The notes beneath the pieces are model-generated. The model searched no databases. It had not been told where the DNA came from and saw nothing but the letters and a program-made list of their open reading frames with translations. The position numbers were made by a program, and so were the translations under genes. Positions 19,697 through 30,279 of a DNA stretch of 64,000 nucleotides are shown here, piece after piece (position 1 is the first letter of the stretch; each line of letters starts with the position of its first letter). The stretch comes from Oxalobacter sp. Its GTDB lineage: Bacteria; Pseudomonadota; Gammaproteobacteria; Burkholderiales; Burkholderiaceae_D. Location: the NCBI GenBank assembly GCA_018384065.1, contig JAHAYL010000034.1, positions 1-64,000 of the forward strand, in the 5' to 3' direction.

Positions 19697-20497
19697 ATGG
19701 CTGATTCCACCTGTCCTTCCTGTGGCGCGCCGATATCCGGTTCCGTTTCTTCCTGTCCGTTCTGCGGGGGACCGATAGCACGCTCCCAACCGGCTTCTTC
19801 ACAACCCAATAAGCCAGTGATGTCCGATGAGGACGATGCACAGTTTGGCAACAACCCTGTCCAGAACCAGCAGTTTGAGCAGGAACCTGTGATGCAGCAG
19901 GAAGAAGCCTATCAGCCGCCGCAGCCCCAGCCCCAGCGCAGCCGTACCAAACTGTGGATCATCATTGCCGTGATTGTCGTCATTGCTATCCTCATGTACA
20001 GCTGCAGTGGCGATGATGATGGCAAGGCACCGAAACCGGCTAAATCAGTGGCAACATCAACGCAGCCAAATTCTGCCAAGACCAATGGTCAGCCTGTCGT
20101 CGTTTCCACCGGTCTGGATGGCAACCAGACTGCCGGTAACATGAATGTCAACCAGCTTTATGCAACGATGAAGCAGAAGATGGCACTGGCACAGAGGCGT
20201 TATGCCCAGGCATGGAACAAAGTCCCTGCGGAATACCGCAGCACAGCACAGCAGTCCATCAGCACCCTGCCGAAGCAGGTGGATGCGAAGTGCAAAACCC
20301 TGGCAAGGCAGTTCATGACACCGGGTCAGGATACCGAACGCCGGGCAATCTACCTGAAGTGCAATATGGACCACCTGAATGTGCTGAACAGCGCGATTGA
20401 ACGCTATGCACAGGATGCACGGAATGGCAATGCAGGTGATTTCCTTGGGTATGCCAATCCACAGGGGCTGCTGAATGCAAACTGGACCTACCGTTGA
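19697..20497 (+). CDS. Zinc-ribbon, single-TM protein of unknown function
   Basis: N-terminal CPSCGAPISGSVSSCPFCGG zinc ribbon; TM KLWIIIAVIVVIAILMYSC; C-terminal domain unassigned. Confidence 0.75.
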   Translation: MADSTCPSCGAPISGSVSSCPFCGGPIARSQPASSQPNKPVMSDEDDAQFGNNPVQNQQFEQEPVMQQEEAYQPPQPQPQRSRTKLWIIIAVIVVIAILMYSCSGDDDGKAPKPAKSVATSTQPNSAKTNGQPVVVSTGLDGNQTAGNMNVNQLYATMKQKMALAQRRYAQAWNKVPAEYRSTAQQSISTLPKQVDAKCKTLARQFMTPGQDTERRAIYLKCNMDHLNVLNSAIERYAQDARNGNAGDFLGYANPQGLLNANWTYR

Positions 20498-20521
20498 TGC
20501 TGTCCAGTTGCAATAGATAGG

Positions 20522-20557
20522 CAAAAAAATCCCCAGATTGCCATCTGGGGATTTTTT
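20522..20557. terminator. Bidirectional rho-independent terminator
   Basis: AAAAAAATCCCCAGAT-TGCC-ATCTGGGGATTTTTT. Confidence 0.92.
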
Positions 20558-20582
20558 ATCGGTCTATGAAAAAGGTATTGGG

Positions 20583-21350
20583 TTATTCAACCTTGGCCTT
20601 TTCGCGGAGGCCACGCGCATACTGTGCCAACTTGCCCTGTTCCATTTCAGCCTTGAAACGGGGTTTCATCTGGTCATAGGTCGGCAGAGCCTTGGAATCG
20701 ACCAATTTGATGACATGGAAACCGAAAGGAGACTGGACAGGTGCCTTTGTGACCTGCCCTTTGCCCAATGCCATGACTGCATCTGCGAATGGCTTGACGT
20801 AACCGGTTGCTGGAGACCAGCCCAAGTCACCGCCATTGGCTTTGGAACCATCCAGGGATTTGGATGATGCCAGTTTCTCAAAATTGCCGCCTTTGCCCAA
20901 CTGGGCGATGATGTCCTTGGCTTCAGCATCCGTCTTAACCAGGATGTGTTTCGCATGGTACTGTTTACCTTTGTTGGCGGCAGACCACCTGTCATATTGG
21001 GCTTTGACATCCTTGTCAGAGACCGGGTTTTTCTTCAGGTAATCCTGTGCCAGGGAATTTTTCAGCATGCCGCGGCGGGTAGCATCCAGCTGGTTCTTGA
21101 ATTCGGTGGTGTTTGCAATACCCTGCTTTTCAGCTTCCTGGACCATCACTTCATCCATGATGAGTTCTTCCCGGATAGCTTTGCGGAGTTCAGGGGTATC
21201 CTTTGCGCCACGGGCAACAAAGTTTTTGACGATGGCATCAGACCTTGATTCAGGGATGCCTTTCCCATTGACAGTTGCAACATCTTTTGCAGAAGCCGTG
21301 ACAGACATCAGGGCGACGGCGAGAGCGCCGAGAACAAATGATTTTTTCAT
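20583..21350 (-). CDS. Periplasmic parvulin-type peptidyl-prolyl isomerase
   Basis: MKKSFVLGALAVALMSVTASAKD signal peptide; YHAKHILVKTDAEAKDIIAQLGKGGNFEKLA...GGDLGWSP...SPFGFHVIKLVD PpiC core. Start at ATG 21350. Confidence 0.92.
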   Translation of the reverse strand: MKKSFVLGALAVALMSVTASAKDVATVNGKGIPESRSDAIVKNFVARGAKDTPELRKAIREELIMDEVMVQEAEKQGIANTTEFKNQLDATRRGMLKNSLAQDYLKKNPVSDKDVKAQYDRWSAANKGKQYHAKHILVKTDAEAKDIIAQLGKGGNFEKLASSKSLDGSKANGGDLGWSPATGYVKPFADAVMALGKGQVTKAPVQSPFGFHVIKLVDSKALPTYDQMKPRFKAEMEQGKLAQYARGLREKAKVE

Positions 21351-21543
21351 GATGAGATTAAAAATGCCTGTTGAGAAAATCCAAATATACAATGAAATGG
21401 ACAGATTTTCCTGTTTTTTTTCAAAAAGTTTCAATTTCCAGTGCTCAAGAGGAGTAATTACGGTATCTTTCGGTTGGTGAAGGCATGATGGCTTCATTTC
21501 AAAAGCCTGTCATGGCAGGCATGGGAAGCATGGTGGTCTGGAA

Positions 21544-23355
21544 TTGTCATATAGCGCTGTGGTGAATAGATTATTCCGTTTTTTATGGATTTTATGCATT
21601 GCCTTAGGGGTGATGCGGGGAGCCTATGCCGCCAATCCTGCTGATCCAGGCAAGGTGCTGCATACCGTTTTCACCGCTCAGGAAACAGGTTTTGACCCAG
21701 CGGTCGCCAGCGACCTTTATTCCTCACAGGTCATCCGTTCCATCTATGAGCCACTGCTGACCTATGATTACCTTGCACGTCCTGCTAGGCTGGTGCCAGA
21801 GACAGCGGAATCACTGCCGGACATCTCAGCAGACGGGAAGACCTATACCATCACCGTCAAGAAAGGCATCTATTTTGCAGATGACCCGGCATTCGGTGGC
21901 AGACGCCGTGAACTGGTGGCATCAGACTACATCTATTCCCTCAAACGGCTGATGGATCCCGCCGTCCGTTCCGCATGGGGATGGCTGGTCCAAGGCAAGA
22001 TTGCCGGTCTGGATGCGTTGGCGGCAAAAGCGGCCAAGACAGGACGGTTTGACTATAAGGCGAAAGTTCCGGGACTTGAACTGGTCAACCGTTATACGTT
22101 CCGCATCCATCTGACGCGTCCTGATTACAGCATGCTGCATATCCTGGCGCATACCCCGACAGTGGCAGTGGCAAAGGAAGTGGTGGACCGTTACGGTGAC
22201 CGGAATGGGCAGATTATGACGAATCCTGTCGGGACGGGGCCTTATCGCTTGGAAAGCTGGCGGCGCGGCTCACAGATTGTCATGGTGGCGAATCCCGGTT
22301 ACCGGGGTTTTACTTGGGATTTCAAGGCAGGGGATGATCCTGAAGACCAGCGGATTGTCGAAGAGATGCAGGGCAAGGCGATGCCCCAGATTGGCAGGGT
22401 GGTGATTGATGTGGTGCCTGAAGACCAGTCCCGCTGGCTGGCTTTCCAGAACCGGGAAATCGATGTGTTCAGCCTGGAGGGACCGTTGGCGCCCCGCGCC
22501 CTGTCTGAAGAAGGCCTGCTGAAGCCGGAACTGGCTGAACAGGGGGTCAGGCTTTCCCGGTATGTTGAGCCGGAACTGATCCAGTTCTATTTCAATATGC
22601 GTGATCCGGTTGTCGGCGGGCTGTCGAATGAGAAAATCGCCCTGCGCCGGGCAATCATCATGGCGCATAATGTGCAGGAAGAGATTGATGTAGTCTGGAA
22701 CGGGCAGGCAGTCATGCTGCATTTCCCGATCCCACCGGGTGTGGCAGGCTATGATGAATCTTATCAAAGCATCATCGGTTTTGAACCGGATACCGCCAAT
22801 GCGCTGCTGGACCGTTATGGCTATGCCAAAGGCGCGGATGGATGGCGCCGTCAGCCGGATGGCTCCCCGTTGGTGATTGTGTTTTCTGCGCGGGCAGATT
22901 CCACCGGCCAGCAGCAGCTGGAAATGTGGAAGCGGACATTTGACAGCCTCAGCATCCAGATGCGGGAAGACCGCCGTCCATTTCCTGAGATGCTCAAGGC
23001 AGAGAAACAGTGCCGGTTGATGATGCGGGAGATGTCCTGGATTGCCGATTATCCGGATGGCGGCAATTTCATGCAGCTGTTCTACGGACCGCATATCGGG
23101 CAGAGCAACCATGGCTGTGTCAGCATTCCGCAGTTTGATGCGCTGTATGAGGAAGCATCAGGCCTGCCTGACGGAGAGGCGCGCGACCTGCTGTACCATA
23201 AGATGGCAAGGCTGCTTGAAGTCTATACACCGGCAGGTATGGGCTATGCGCATTACCGGAATATGCTGGTCCAGCCGTATGTCATTGGTTATAAAAAGCA
23301 TCCGGTCATGCATAATGAATGGGTTTACAGTGACATCGATATGACCAAGAAATGA
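21544..23355 (+). CDS. ABC transporter substrate-binding protein, peptide type (SBP_bac_5)
   Basis: HTVFTAQETGFDPAVASDLYSSQVIRSIYEPLLTYD; DYIYSLKRLMDPAVRS; NPVGTGPYRLESWRRGSQIVM. Start uncertain (TTG in track). Confidence 0.9.
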   Translation: MSYSAVVNRLFRFLWILCIALGVMRGAYAANPADPGKVLHTVFTAQETGFDPAVASDLYSSQVIRSIYEPLLTYDYLARPARLVPETAESLPDISADGKTYTITVKKGIYFADDPAFGGRRRELVASDYIYSLKRLMDPAVRSAWGWLVQGKIAGLDALAAKAAKTGRFDYKAKVPGLELVNRYTFRIHLTRPDYSMLHILAHTPTVAVAKEVVDRYGDRNGQIMTNPVGTGPYRLESWRRGSQIVMVANPGYRGFTWDFKAGDDPEDQRIVEEMQGKAMPQIGRVVIDVVPEDQSRWLAFQNREIDVFSLEGPLAPRALSEEGLLKPELAEQGVRLSRYVEPELIQFYFNMRDPVVGGLSNEKIALRRAIIMAHNVQEEIDVVWNGQAVMLHFPIPPGVAGYDESYQSIIGFEPDTANALLDRYGYAKGADGWRRQPDGSPLVIVFSARADSTGQQQLEMWKRTFDSLSIQMREDRRPFPEMLKAEKQCRLMMREMSWIADYPDGGNFMQLFYGPHIGQSNHGCVSIPQFDALYEEASGLPDGEARDLLYHKMARLLEVYTPAGMGYAHYRNMLVQPYVIGYKKHPVMHNEWVYSDIDMTKK

Positions 23356-23413
23356 TGAAGTCTGTCCCGTATCAGGCTATCATTCCAGTTTCAGTGATTG
23401 ATTTGATGGATAT

Positions 23414-25435
23414 ATGAAAAAACAGATTCCTGCCGTGAAATCCCTGCTCTGTGCCGCACTGATGGCATGGGGCTTCTCATTTGCCGCACAGACAGCCGTA
23501 GCTGCACCTGTTATGCCGGTGCCAGCCGCAGGCGATATTGAATCCCAATGCAAATCGCAGCTGGAGATTCTGAAGAAAGGGGTGGATGACCTGTCTGTCC
23601 TGCCGGTTGAGACCCTTGAGGGGGCTGATGCCTTCCTGCGTGGCTGGAACCGTTTACAGATGGGCATTGAAGACCTGGATGGTCCGATGAGCCTGTTGGG
23701 ACGGGTTTCTCCCGATGCTGAGGTCCGTAAGCAGGCGGATGCCTGCGCCATCAAGACTCAGCAGTTCATTACGGATGTTTATCAAAACGAAAACCTCTAC
23801 CGCAATATGCGGATTGTCCGAATCAATGATGACGAAGAACGGAAACTGCGTCAGGATGTTGTCAGTGCCTATGAAGATGCGGGGATTTCCCTTGTACCGG
23901 ACAAACGCCACCGTGTCGGTGTGATTGTCGAACGTCTGGCGGAAATCAGCCAGCTTTTCAGCAAGAACCTGCGTGAGAATCCCAGCCGCGTTACGATGAC
24001 GGCTGCTGAGCTGGATGGTATGCCGAAGGAATATCTGGACCGTCTCCAGAAAGATCCGAAGACAGGTGCTTATTCGTTGGGGTTCTCCTATCCGGAATAC
24101 CTGCCGTTCATGCAGTATGCGAACAATGACAAAGCACGGGAAAAATACCGTTTTGCATTCATCAACCGGGGAGGCAAGGCGAATCTCGACCTGCTGCAGG
24201 AAGCTGTCCAGCTCCGCCATGAAATGGCGGTGCTCGAGGGATATCGGAGTTATGCTGACTTTGCCTTGCGCCGCCGCATGGCGAAAAAACCTGCGGTTGT
24301 TGACCGTTTCCTGGATGATGTCCAGAAGATTGTGACGGAAACTGAAAAGGTCGAACTGAATGATCTGAAAGCATTCAAGGCACGGGCAAGAGGCATTCCC
24401 CAGGCATTGTCTGAAATCCATCATTGGGACACCAATTACTGGCTTACCCGGTATAAAGAACAGCAGTTCGGCGTGAACCAGAATGCCCTGCGCCGTTATT
24501 TCCCGACTCAGGCGTCAGTGGATTGGGCGATGGGGCTTGCCAGCACCCTGTATGGTCTTGAGTTCAAGAGGATGGGAGTCTCTTCCTGGCATGATGATGT
24601 GCAGTACTATCAGGTCATTGACAAGAAAGGGAACAAGGTCATCGGTGGCATTTACCTGGACCTGTTCCCCCGCGAAGGCAAATATGGTCATGCCGCCGCA
24701 TTTCCGGTCCAAGGATCCAGTACTTTGGAAGACCGGCTGCCGATTTCCGTATTGGTTGCCAATCTTAGCCGGGATGGTTTGGATATCAATGAACTGGAAA
24801 CCCTGTTGCATGAATTCGGTCATGTCCTGCATGGTGTGATGTCAAAGACCCGTTTTGTGGAACAGTCGGGCACCAGTGTGGAAAGGGATTTTGTCGAAGC
24901 GCCTTCCCAGATGTTTGAGGAATGGGCTTACAACTATGATGCATTGTCGTCTTTGCCGAAATATGCGAATGGCAGCTGTCCCCAAGTCACCAAAGACCTG
25001 CTGAAGCAGATCAATGATTCCCGTAAGTTTGGCAGGGGGATTTTCTATTCCCGTCAGACCCTGTATGCGAAATATGACATGGCGGTTTATGACAATCAGG
25101 TGAAGGATGTCATGGCGGTTTGGGAAAAACTTGAAGGAGCAACCCCGATGGGCTATGACCCAGGAACCCAGTTCCCAGGTCAGTTCAGCCATATCGTCAG
25201 TGGGTATGCGGCGGGTTATTATGGCTATATGTGGTCGAAGGTCCTCGCATTGGATATGCTGTCCCGTTTCAATGGCAAGCTGATGAACCCCATGATCGGG
25301 CAGTTCTACCGTAAGACCATCCTTGAACGGGGCAGTGAACTGCCGGCAGACCGGATGGTCCGCTATTTCCTTGGACGTTCGCCAGACAGCGCCGCTTTCT
25401 ATGAAGACCTGAGCGGCCTTGAACGGCGGAAATAA
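23414..25435 (+). CDS. M3 family zinc metallopeptidase with signal peptide
   Basis: LLHEFGHVLHG (HExxH); FPREGKYGHAAAFPVQ; signal peptide MKKQIPAVKSLLCAALMAWGFSFAAQTAVAAP. Confidence 0.92.
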   Translation: MKKQIPAVKSLLCAALMAWGFSFAAQTAVAAPVMPVPAAGDIESQCKSQLEILKKGVDDLSVLPVETLEGADAFLRGWNRLQMGIEDLDGPMSLLGRVSPDAEVRKQADACAIKTQQFITDVYQNENLYRNMRIVRINDDEERKLRQDVVSAYEDAGISLVPDKRHRVGVIVERLAEISQLFSKNLRENPSRVTMTAAELDGMPKEYLDRLQKDPKTGAYSLGFSYPEYLPFMQYANNDKAREKYRFAFINRGGKANLDLLQEAVQLRHEMAVLEGYRSYADFALRRRMAKKPAVVDRFLDDVQKIVTETEKVELNDLKAFKARARGIPQALSEIHHWDTNYWLTRYKEQQFGVNQNALRRYFPTQASVDWAMGLASTLYGLEFKRMGVSSWHDDVQYYQVIDKKGNKVIGGIYLDLFPREGKYGHAAAFPVQGSSTLEDRLPISVLVANLSRDGLDINELETLLHEFGHVLHGVMSKTRFVEQSGTSVERDFVEAPSQMFEEWAYNYDALSSLPKYANGSCPQVTKDLLKQINDSRKFGRGIFYSRQTLYAKYDMAVYDNQVKDVMAVWEKLEGATPMGYDPGTQFPGQFSHIVSGYAAGYYGYMWSKVLALDMLSRFNGKLMNPMIGQFYRKTILERGSELPADRMVRYFLGRSPDSAAFYEDLSGLERRK

Positions 25436-25477
25436 CCGGAGGGGATCCGCCCTGGTCCAGGGCGGTCTTTCTGCAAG

Positions 25478-26413
25478 ATGATGTCTTACCTCATCAGACG
25501 TCTGTGGCAGATGGTCCCAACCCTGTTGGGCGTGTTGCTGCTGGTCTTTTTCCTCTTCAACTGGGTTGGCGGTGACCCGGCTTATGTCCTGGCGGGTAAG
25601 ATATCGAATCCTGAACAGATTGCCAACATCCGCCATCAGCTCGGATTGGACGAACCCATTTATGTACAGCTCTGGATATTCATCAAGCAGACCATCTGTT
25701 TCGATTTCGGCAGCAGCTGGAGTACAGGGGAAGCGGTTTCAGACATCATCGTTTCCCGGATGAGACCTTCGCTGACCCTGCTGGTTCCCCTGACCATCCT
25801 TGAAACGGTTGTCGCAGTCGCCTTGGGGCTGGCGGTCGCCTATGTCCGGGGATCCTTCACCGACCGGACCATTATGATTGTCTGCACCATCGGCATGGCG
25901 GTCAGCATCCTGGTCTATATCATCGTTTTCCAATACTGGCTGGCTTACCGGTTGGGCTGGTTCCCTGTGCAGGGGTGGGATGTCTCCTGGCTGGGATCCC
26001 TGCGTTATGCGTTGCTGCCCATCCTGATCCTGTTGGTGGTCAGCATTGCGCCGAACCTGCGGCTTTACCGGACATTCATGCTGGATGAACTCGGACAGGA
26101 TTATGTCCGGACAGCACGGGCGAAAGGTTTGACGGAAAAGCGGGTTCTCTGGGTGCATGTCCTGCGCAATGCGGCGATACCGATTGTGACTTATGTGATG
26201 TCCAACCTGCCTTCCCTGCTGGTCGGTGCCTTCCTGGTTGAGCGTTTCTTCTCGATTCCCGGGATTGGGCGTGAAATCATCCTGGCAGTGGAACGCAGTG
26301 ATTTCCCTGTCGTGAAGGCCATCACCATCTATGTCGCCATTGCGACCATGGTCTTCAACCTGCTGGCAGACCTGCTCTACCAGAAAATCGACCCACGGGT
26401 GCGGCTGCAATGA
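25478..26413 (+). CDS. ABC transporter permease (DppB/YejB-like)
   Basis: MMSYLIRRLWQMVPTLLGVLLLVFFLFNWVGGDPA; EAA loop DYVRTARAKGLTEKRVLWVHVLRNA. Confidence 0.93.
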   Translation: MMSYLIRRLWQMVPTLLGVLLLVFFLFNWVGGDPAYVLAGKISNPEQIANIRHQLGLDEPIYVQLWIFIKQTICFDFGSSWSTGEAVSDIIVSRMRPSLTLLVPLTILETVVAVALGLAVAYVRGSFTDRTIMIVCTIGMAVSILVYIIVFQYWLAYRLGWFPVQGWDVSWLGSLRYALLPILILLVVSIAPNLRLYRTFMLDELGQDYVRTARAKGLTEKRVLWVHVLRNAAIPIVTYVMSNLPSLLVGAFLVERFFSIPGIGREIILAVERSDFPVVKAITIYVAIATMVFNLLADLLYQKIDPRVRLQ

Positions 26414-27552
26414 ACACTGGTACCGGACAGCAGCCTGCATCTTCCGACAGCCTCTGGCGGCTGGCGTGGAAACGCCTGTGTGCAGACCGTGTCGCCATGG
26501 TATCCCTCGGGGTAGTCCTGCTGTTTATCGGGATGCTGCTGCTCTCACTGGCAGGCCTGATTGCCTCTGATTGGGAAAAAGAAGCAGGTGTCCATTATGC
26601 GCCGCCGCATTTTATCGGTGCAGGGAAGGCGGCGGACCGTCCTGTGGGAGACCGGGTCATCCGCGAAGTACCTGAAAACCCGCGCGATCCCCTGCGGGAT
26701 GTCATCCGCCAGCTCCGCAAGGAAATCCGTGAGCACCGTCCGTCTGCCGGTCCCGCTGTCCAGGATTACGGCATCAAGGATCCATTGCAGGCAGACCTGG
26801 ATGCCATCCGCAGCCAGCGCCAGCAGCAGGATGCCGGGAATGACAGGGCGGGAATCCGCCAGGAAACCCTGTTGTTCGGTGCAGACAAATGGGGGCATGA
26901 TGTCATCAAGAAAGTCATCAAAGGTTCTGAAACCTCCATCGTGGTGGGGTTGGTTGCCGCATTGGTGGCGACCCTCATCGGAACCGCATTGGGTGCCCTG
27001 TCCGGGTATTTCGGCGGCTGGCTTGATGACTGCCTGAACTGGTTTTACAGTGTCTTCACCTCGATACCGTACCTGCTGCTGATCCTGGCAGTCGCGGCGG
27101 TGCTCCAGAGCAAAGGCATGCTCACCATCATCCTGATCCTTGGGTTGACAGGCTGGACAGGGGTTTTCCGTCTGGTCCGTGCTGAATATATGAAACACCG
27201 GGAACGGGAATATGTCGTGGCGGCTGGGGCAATCGGTGCCTCCCACTGGCGGCGGATGTTTGTCCATATCTTCCCGAACATCAGCCATATCCCGTTGGTC
27301 CAGTTTTCGCTGATGGCAGTCGGATTCATCAAATCGGAAGTCATCCTGAGTTTCCTGGGGTTTGGCGTGCCGGTCGGTGTCGTATCATGGGGCAGCATGC
27401 TCAATGAGGCGCAGAACGAACTGATCCTGGGCAAATGGTGGCAGCTGGTGGCGGTGACGGCGGCGATGGCAGTCCTGATCACTGCCCTGTCATTGTTCAC
27501 CGATGGCCTGCGGGATGCGCTTGACCCGAAACTGAAACAGGGGGATGCATGA
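26410..27552 (+). CDS. ABC transporter permease (DppC/YejE-like) with enlarged first loop
   Basis: EAA-type REREYVVAAGAIGASHWRRMFVHIFPNI; ATG overlaps the upstream stop; ~110-aa polar segment between TM1 and the FGADKWGHDV motif. Confidence 0.92.
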   Translation: MNTGTGQQPASSDSLWRLAWKRLCADRVAMVSLGVVLLFIGMLLLSLAGLIASDWEKEAGVHYAPPHFIGAGKAADRPVGDRVIREVPENPRDPLRDVIRQLRKEIREHRPSAGPAVQDYGIKDPLQADLDAIRSQRQQQDAGNDRAGIRQETLLFGADKWGHDVIKKVIKGSETSIVVGLVAALVATLIGTALGALSGYFGGWLDDCLNWFYSVFTSIPYLLLILAVAAVLQSKGMLTIILILGLTGWTGVFRLVRAEYMKHREREYVVAAGAIGASHWRRMFVHIFPNISHIPLVQFSLMAVGFIKSEVILSFLGFGVPVGVVSWGSMLNEAQNELILGKWWQLVAVTAAMAVLITALSLFTDGLRDALDPKLKQGDA

Positions 27553-29267
27553 GTGGCAGTGAAAACAGCGTCCTCCTGAAAGTCCGCAACCTGCGGGTAG
27601 CTTTCCGGACAGGCAAAGACACCTTTTCAGAAGCAGTGAAAGGCATCTCGTTTGATGTGCCGGTCAGCCGGACCGTCGCCCTGGTCGGGGAATCCGGCAG
27701 CGGCAAGTCAGTCAGCGCCTTGGCGGTGATGGGGCTTCTGCCAATGGATGTTGCCCGGATTGAAGAAGGCTCTTCGATAATCTTCGATGGGCAGGAACTG
27801 CTGGCGTTGGACATGGCAGACCGCCGGAAACTCTGTGGCACTGCCGTATCCATGGTGTTCCAGGACCCGATGTCGTCCCTGAATCCCGTCTTTACCGTCG
27901 GCTACCAGATTGGCGAGGTCCTGCGCCTGCATAAGGGCTTGAGCCAGCAGCAGGCAAGGGAACGGACTGTGGAACTGCTGGCAGAAGTCGGGATTCCCGA
28001 ACCTGAACGGCGGGTGGATGCTTACCCGCACCAGCTGTCAGGTGGACAGCAGCAAAGGGTCATGATTGCGATGGCAATCGCCTGTGAACCCAAGCTGCTG
28101 ATTGCCGATGAACCGACCACCGCCCTGGATGTCACCGTCCAGCGGCAGATCATCCACCTGATTCAGGAACTGCAGGAACGGCTCCATATGTCCGTCCTGT
28201 TCATCACCCATGACCTTCAACTGGTTTCAGAAATGGCGGATGATGTGATTGTCATGCGGTATGGTGATGTGAAAGAACAGGCGGCCGCTGAACAGGTCTT
28301 CACCCATCCGGCAGACCCTTATACCCGGGCGTTGATGCTGTGCCGGCCACCGATGGATGGCCGCCGTCCCCACCATCTGCCGGTCATCGACGACATCATC
28401 GCAGCAGGCGGCAAGGCACCGCCAACCACCGGGGAACGGATCCGTGGCTATCAGCCGGATGATGAAACCATCCTTGAGGCACGGCACATCTGCAAGGATT
28501 TCACCGTCAAGACCGGGCTTTTCCAGAAAAAGACCTTCCATGCGGTGAAAGACGTTTCCTTCACCCTGCCGCGCCGGAAGACGCTGGGCATTGTCGGAGA
28601 ATCCGGTTCTGGCAAGACAACACTGGGGCTGACCGTCATGCGCCTGCATCAGGCGACATCAGGGGAAGTCATCTTTGATGGCAGGGATATCCTGTCCCTG
28701 TCTGAACAGGCATACCTGCCCTATAAACGACGGATTCAAGTCATTTTCCAGAACCCCTATGCTTCGCTGAACCCCCGTTTCACAGTTGGGCAGATACTGA
28801 TGGAGCCTATGGAACTGCATGGCATCGGCGAAAGTGCATCAGACCGTCGGGACCTTGCCCATGACTGGCTGAAGCGGGTGGGACTGCCTGCCGGGGCATA
28901 CCGGCGTTATCCGCATGAGTTCTCAGGCGGTCAGCGCCAGCGCATCGCCATCGCCCGCTGCCTGACCATGCGGCCTGAGGTGGTGCTCTGCGATGAATCC
29001 GTTTCTGCCCTGGATGTGTCTGTCCAGGCGCAGATCCTCAACCTGCTGCAGGACCTTCAGGATGAATTCGGGCTGTCGTACCTGTTCATCTCGCATGACC
29101 TGTCTGTTGTCAGATACATGGCGGACCAGGTCATGGTCATGAAAGACGGTGGAATGGTCGAGATGGCCGATGCCGATAAGATTTACCGCAATCCACAGCA
29201 TCCTTACACCCGTGAACTGCTGGCAGCAGTTCCACAGGACCGGTATGCGATGAAGCCACTGTCCTGA
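27549..29267 (+). CDS. Fused dual-domain ABC ATPase (YejF/GsiA-like)
   Basis: Two Walker A ([28 protein letters not shown]) and two signatures ([24 protein letters not shown]) in one 572-aa ORF. Confidence 0.96.
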   Translation: MSGSENSVLLKVRNLRVAFRTGKDTFSEAVKGISFDVPVSRTVALVGESGSGKSVSALAVMGLLPMDVARIEEGSSIIFDGQELLALDMADRRKLCGTAVSMVFQDPMSSLNPVFTVGYQIGEVLRLHKGLSQQQARERTVELLAEVGIPEPERRVDAYPHQLSGGQQQRVMIAMAIACEPKLLIADEPTTALDVTVQRQIIHLIQELQERLHMSVLFITHDLQLVSEMADDVIVMRYGDVKEQAAAEQVFTHPADPYTRALMLCRPPMDGRRPHHLPVIDDIIAAGGKAPPTTGERIRGYQPDDETILEARHICKDFTVKTGLFQKKTFHAVKDVSFTLPRRKTLGIVGESGSGKTTLGLTVMRLHQATSGEVIFDGRDILSLSEQAYLPYKRRIQVIFQNPYASLNPRFTVGQILMEPMELHGIGESASDRRDLAHDWLKRVGLPAGAYRRYPHEFSGGQRQRIAIARCLTMRPEVVLCDESVSALDVSVQAQILNLLQDLQDEFGLSYLFISHDLSVVRYMADQVMVMKDGGMVEMADADKIYRNPQHPYTRELLAAVPQDRYAMKPLS

Positions 29268-29331
29268 AGGATTCAATCATGTTATTGTTGCCAGATTGAT
29301 TGGCATTATTTAAAAGCAAGGGATTGATTCA

Positions 29332-30279
29332 ATGCTTCATTCTGACAAGGAAATCGACCGGATTATCTGGGAAGCCATCGCAGACAGCGACATCAGGAGC
29401 GATTTCATCTGCTATATCATCCACAGCCCAAATGGTGCTGCGCATCTGGCGGAAGCCCAGGAAAAGATGATGCAGGCTTCACAGCCGGTGGCGCCTGCGA
29501 TGAACTACCTGAAAGCTGTCCGGGCAATCCGTGACCTGGCGGAATCCGGTGACCCGTGTGCCACCTTCCATATGGGCAAAATCTATTCATTGGGCATCGG
29601 CGTGGTGCGTGATGTGACCCGTGCAGTTGAGTGGTATGAAAAGGCGATGGCTTTAGGTGAAGCAAGGGCGTTCGGCAACCTGGGTTGGTTCTATCAGGAA
29701 GGTACAGGTGTCAAGAAAGACCCCGTCAAGGCATTTGAGCTGCTGACCCATGCCGGCAATGACGGTGTCCAGTCTGCCAAAACCGCTTCCGGCACCATGC
29801 TGCTCAAGGGTGAAGGGTGTGGAAAAAATACCGAAGAAGGGATCAGGCGGATTGAAGAAGCCTTTGAAGCAGGCTACCTGAATGCAGGCAACCATCTGGC
29901 GGACATCTATGCTGAAGGGAAACTGGTGCCGGAAGATGTTGAAAAAAGCCATGCCTGGCTCCAGAAAGTGGCGGAAGCCGGGGATGAGAAATCCATGGCG
30001 ATGCTGGGCTACCGCCTGATTGCAGGAACCCATGGCAAACAGGATATCGATGCCGGGCTGGCATGGATGCAGAAAGCCATTGACCGGAAATACCAGCCGG
30101 CATACCTCTGGTTTGCCTCGCTGTACCGCAAAGGGCTGGGCGTACCGCAGGATACCGGTAAGATGATTGCTTTGCTGCAACAGGGTATCGCCGCTGGCAG
30201 TGCTGACTGTGAACGGGCGCTGGAACAGGTGCTGAAAGAAAGGGGTGTTGCAACAAACCGCCCCTCAACGATGCATTAA
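29332..30279 (+). CDS. Sel1-like repeat (TPR-like) protein
   Basis: Repeated A..WY.KA...G...A...LG..Y..G.GV pattern: RAVEWYEKAMALGEARAFGNLGWFYQEGTGVKKD. Confidence 0.85.
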   Translation: MLHSDKEIDRIIWEAIADSDIRSDFICYIIHSPNGAAHLAEAQEKMMQASQPVAPAMNYLKAVRAIRDLAESGDPCATFHMGKIYSLGIGVVRDVTRAVEWYEKAMALGEARAFGNLGWFYQEGTGVKKDPVKAFELLTHAGNDGVQSAKTASGTMLLKGEGCGKNTEEGIRRIEEAFEAGYLNAGNHLADIYAEGKLVPEDVEKSHAWLQKVAEAGDEKSMAMLGYRLIAGTHGKQDIDAGLAWMQKAIDRKYQPAYLWFASLYRKGLGVPQDTGKMIALLQQGIAAGSADCERALEQVLKERGVATNRPSTMH

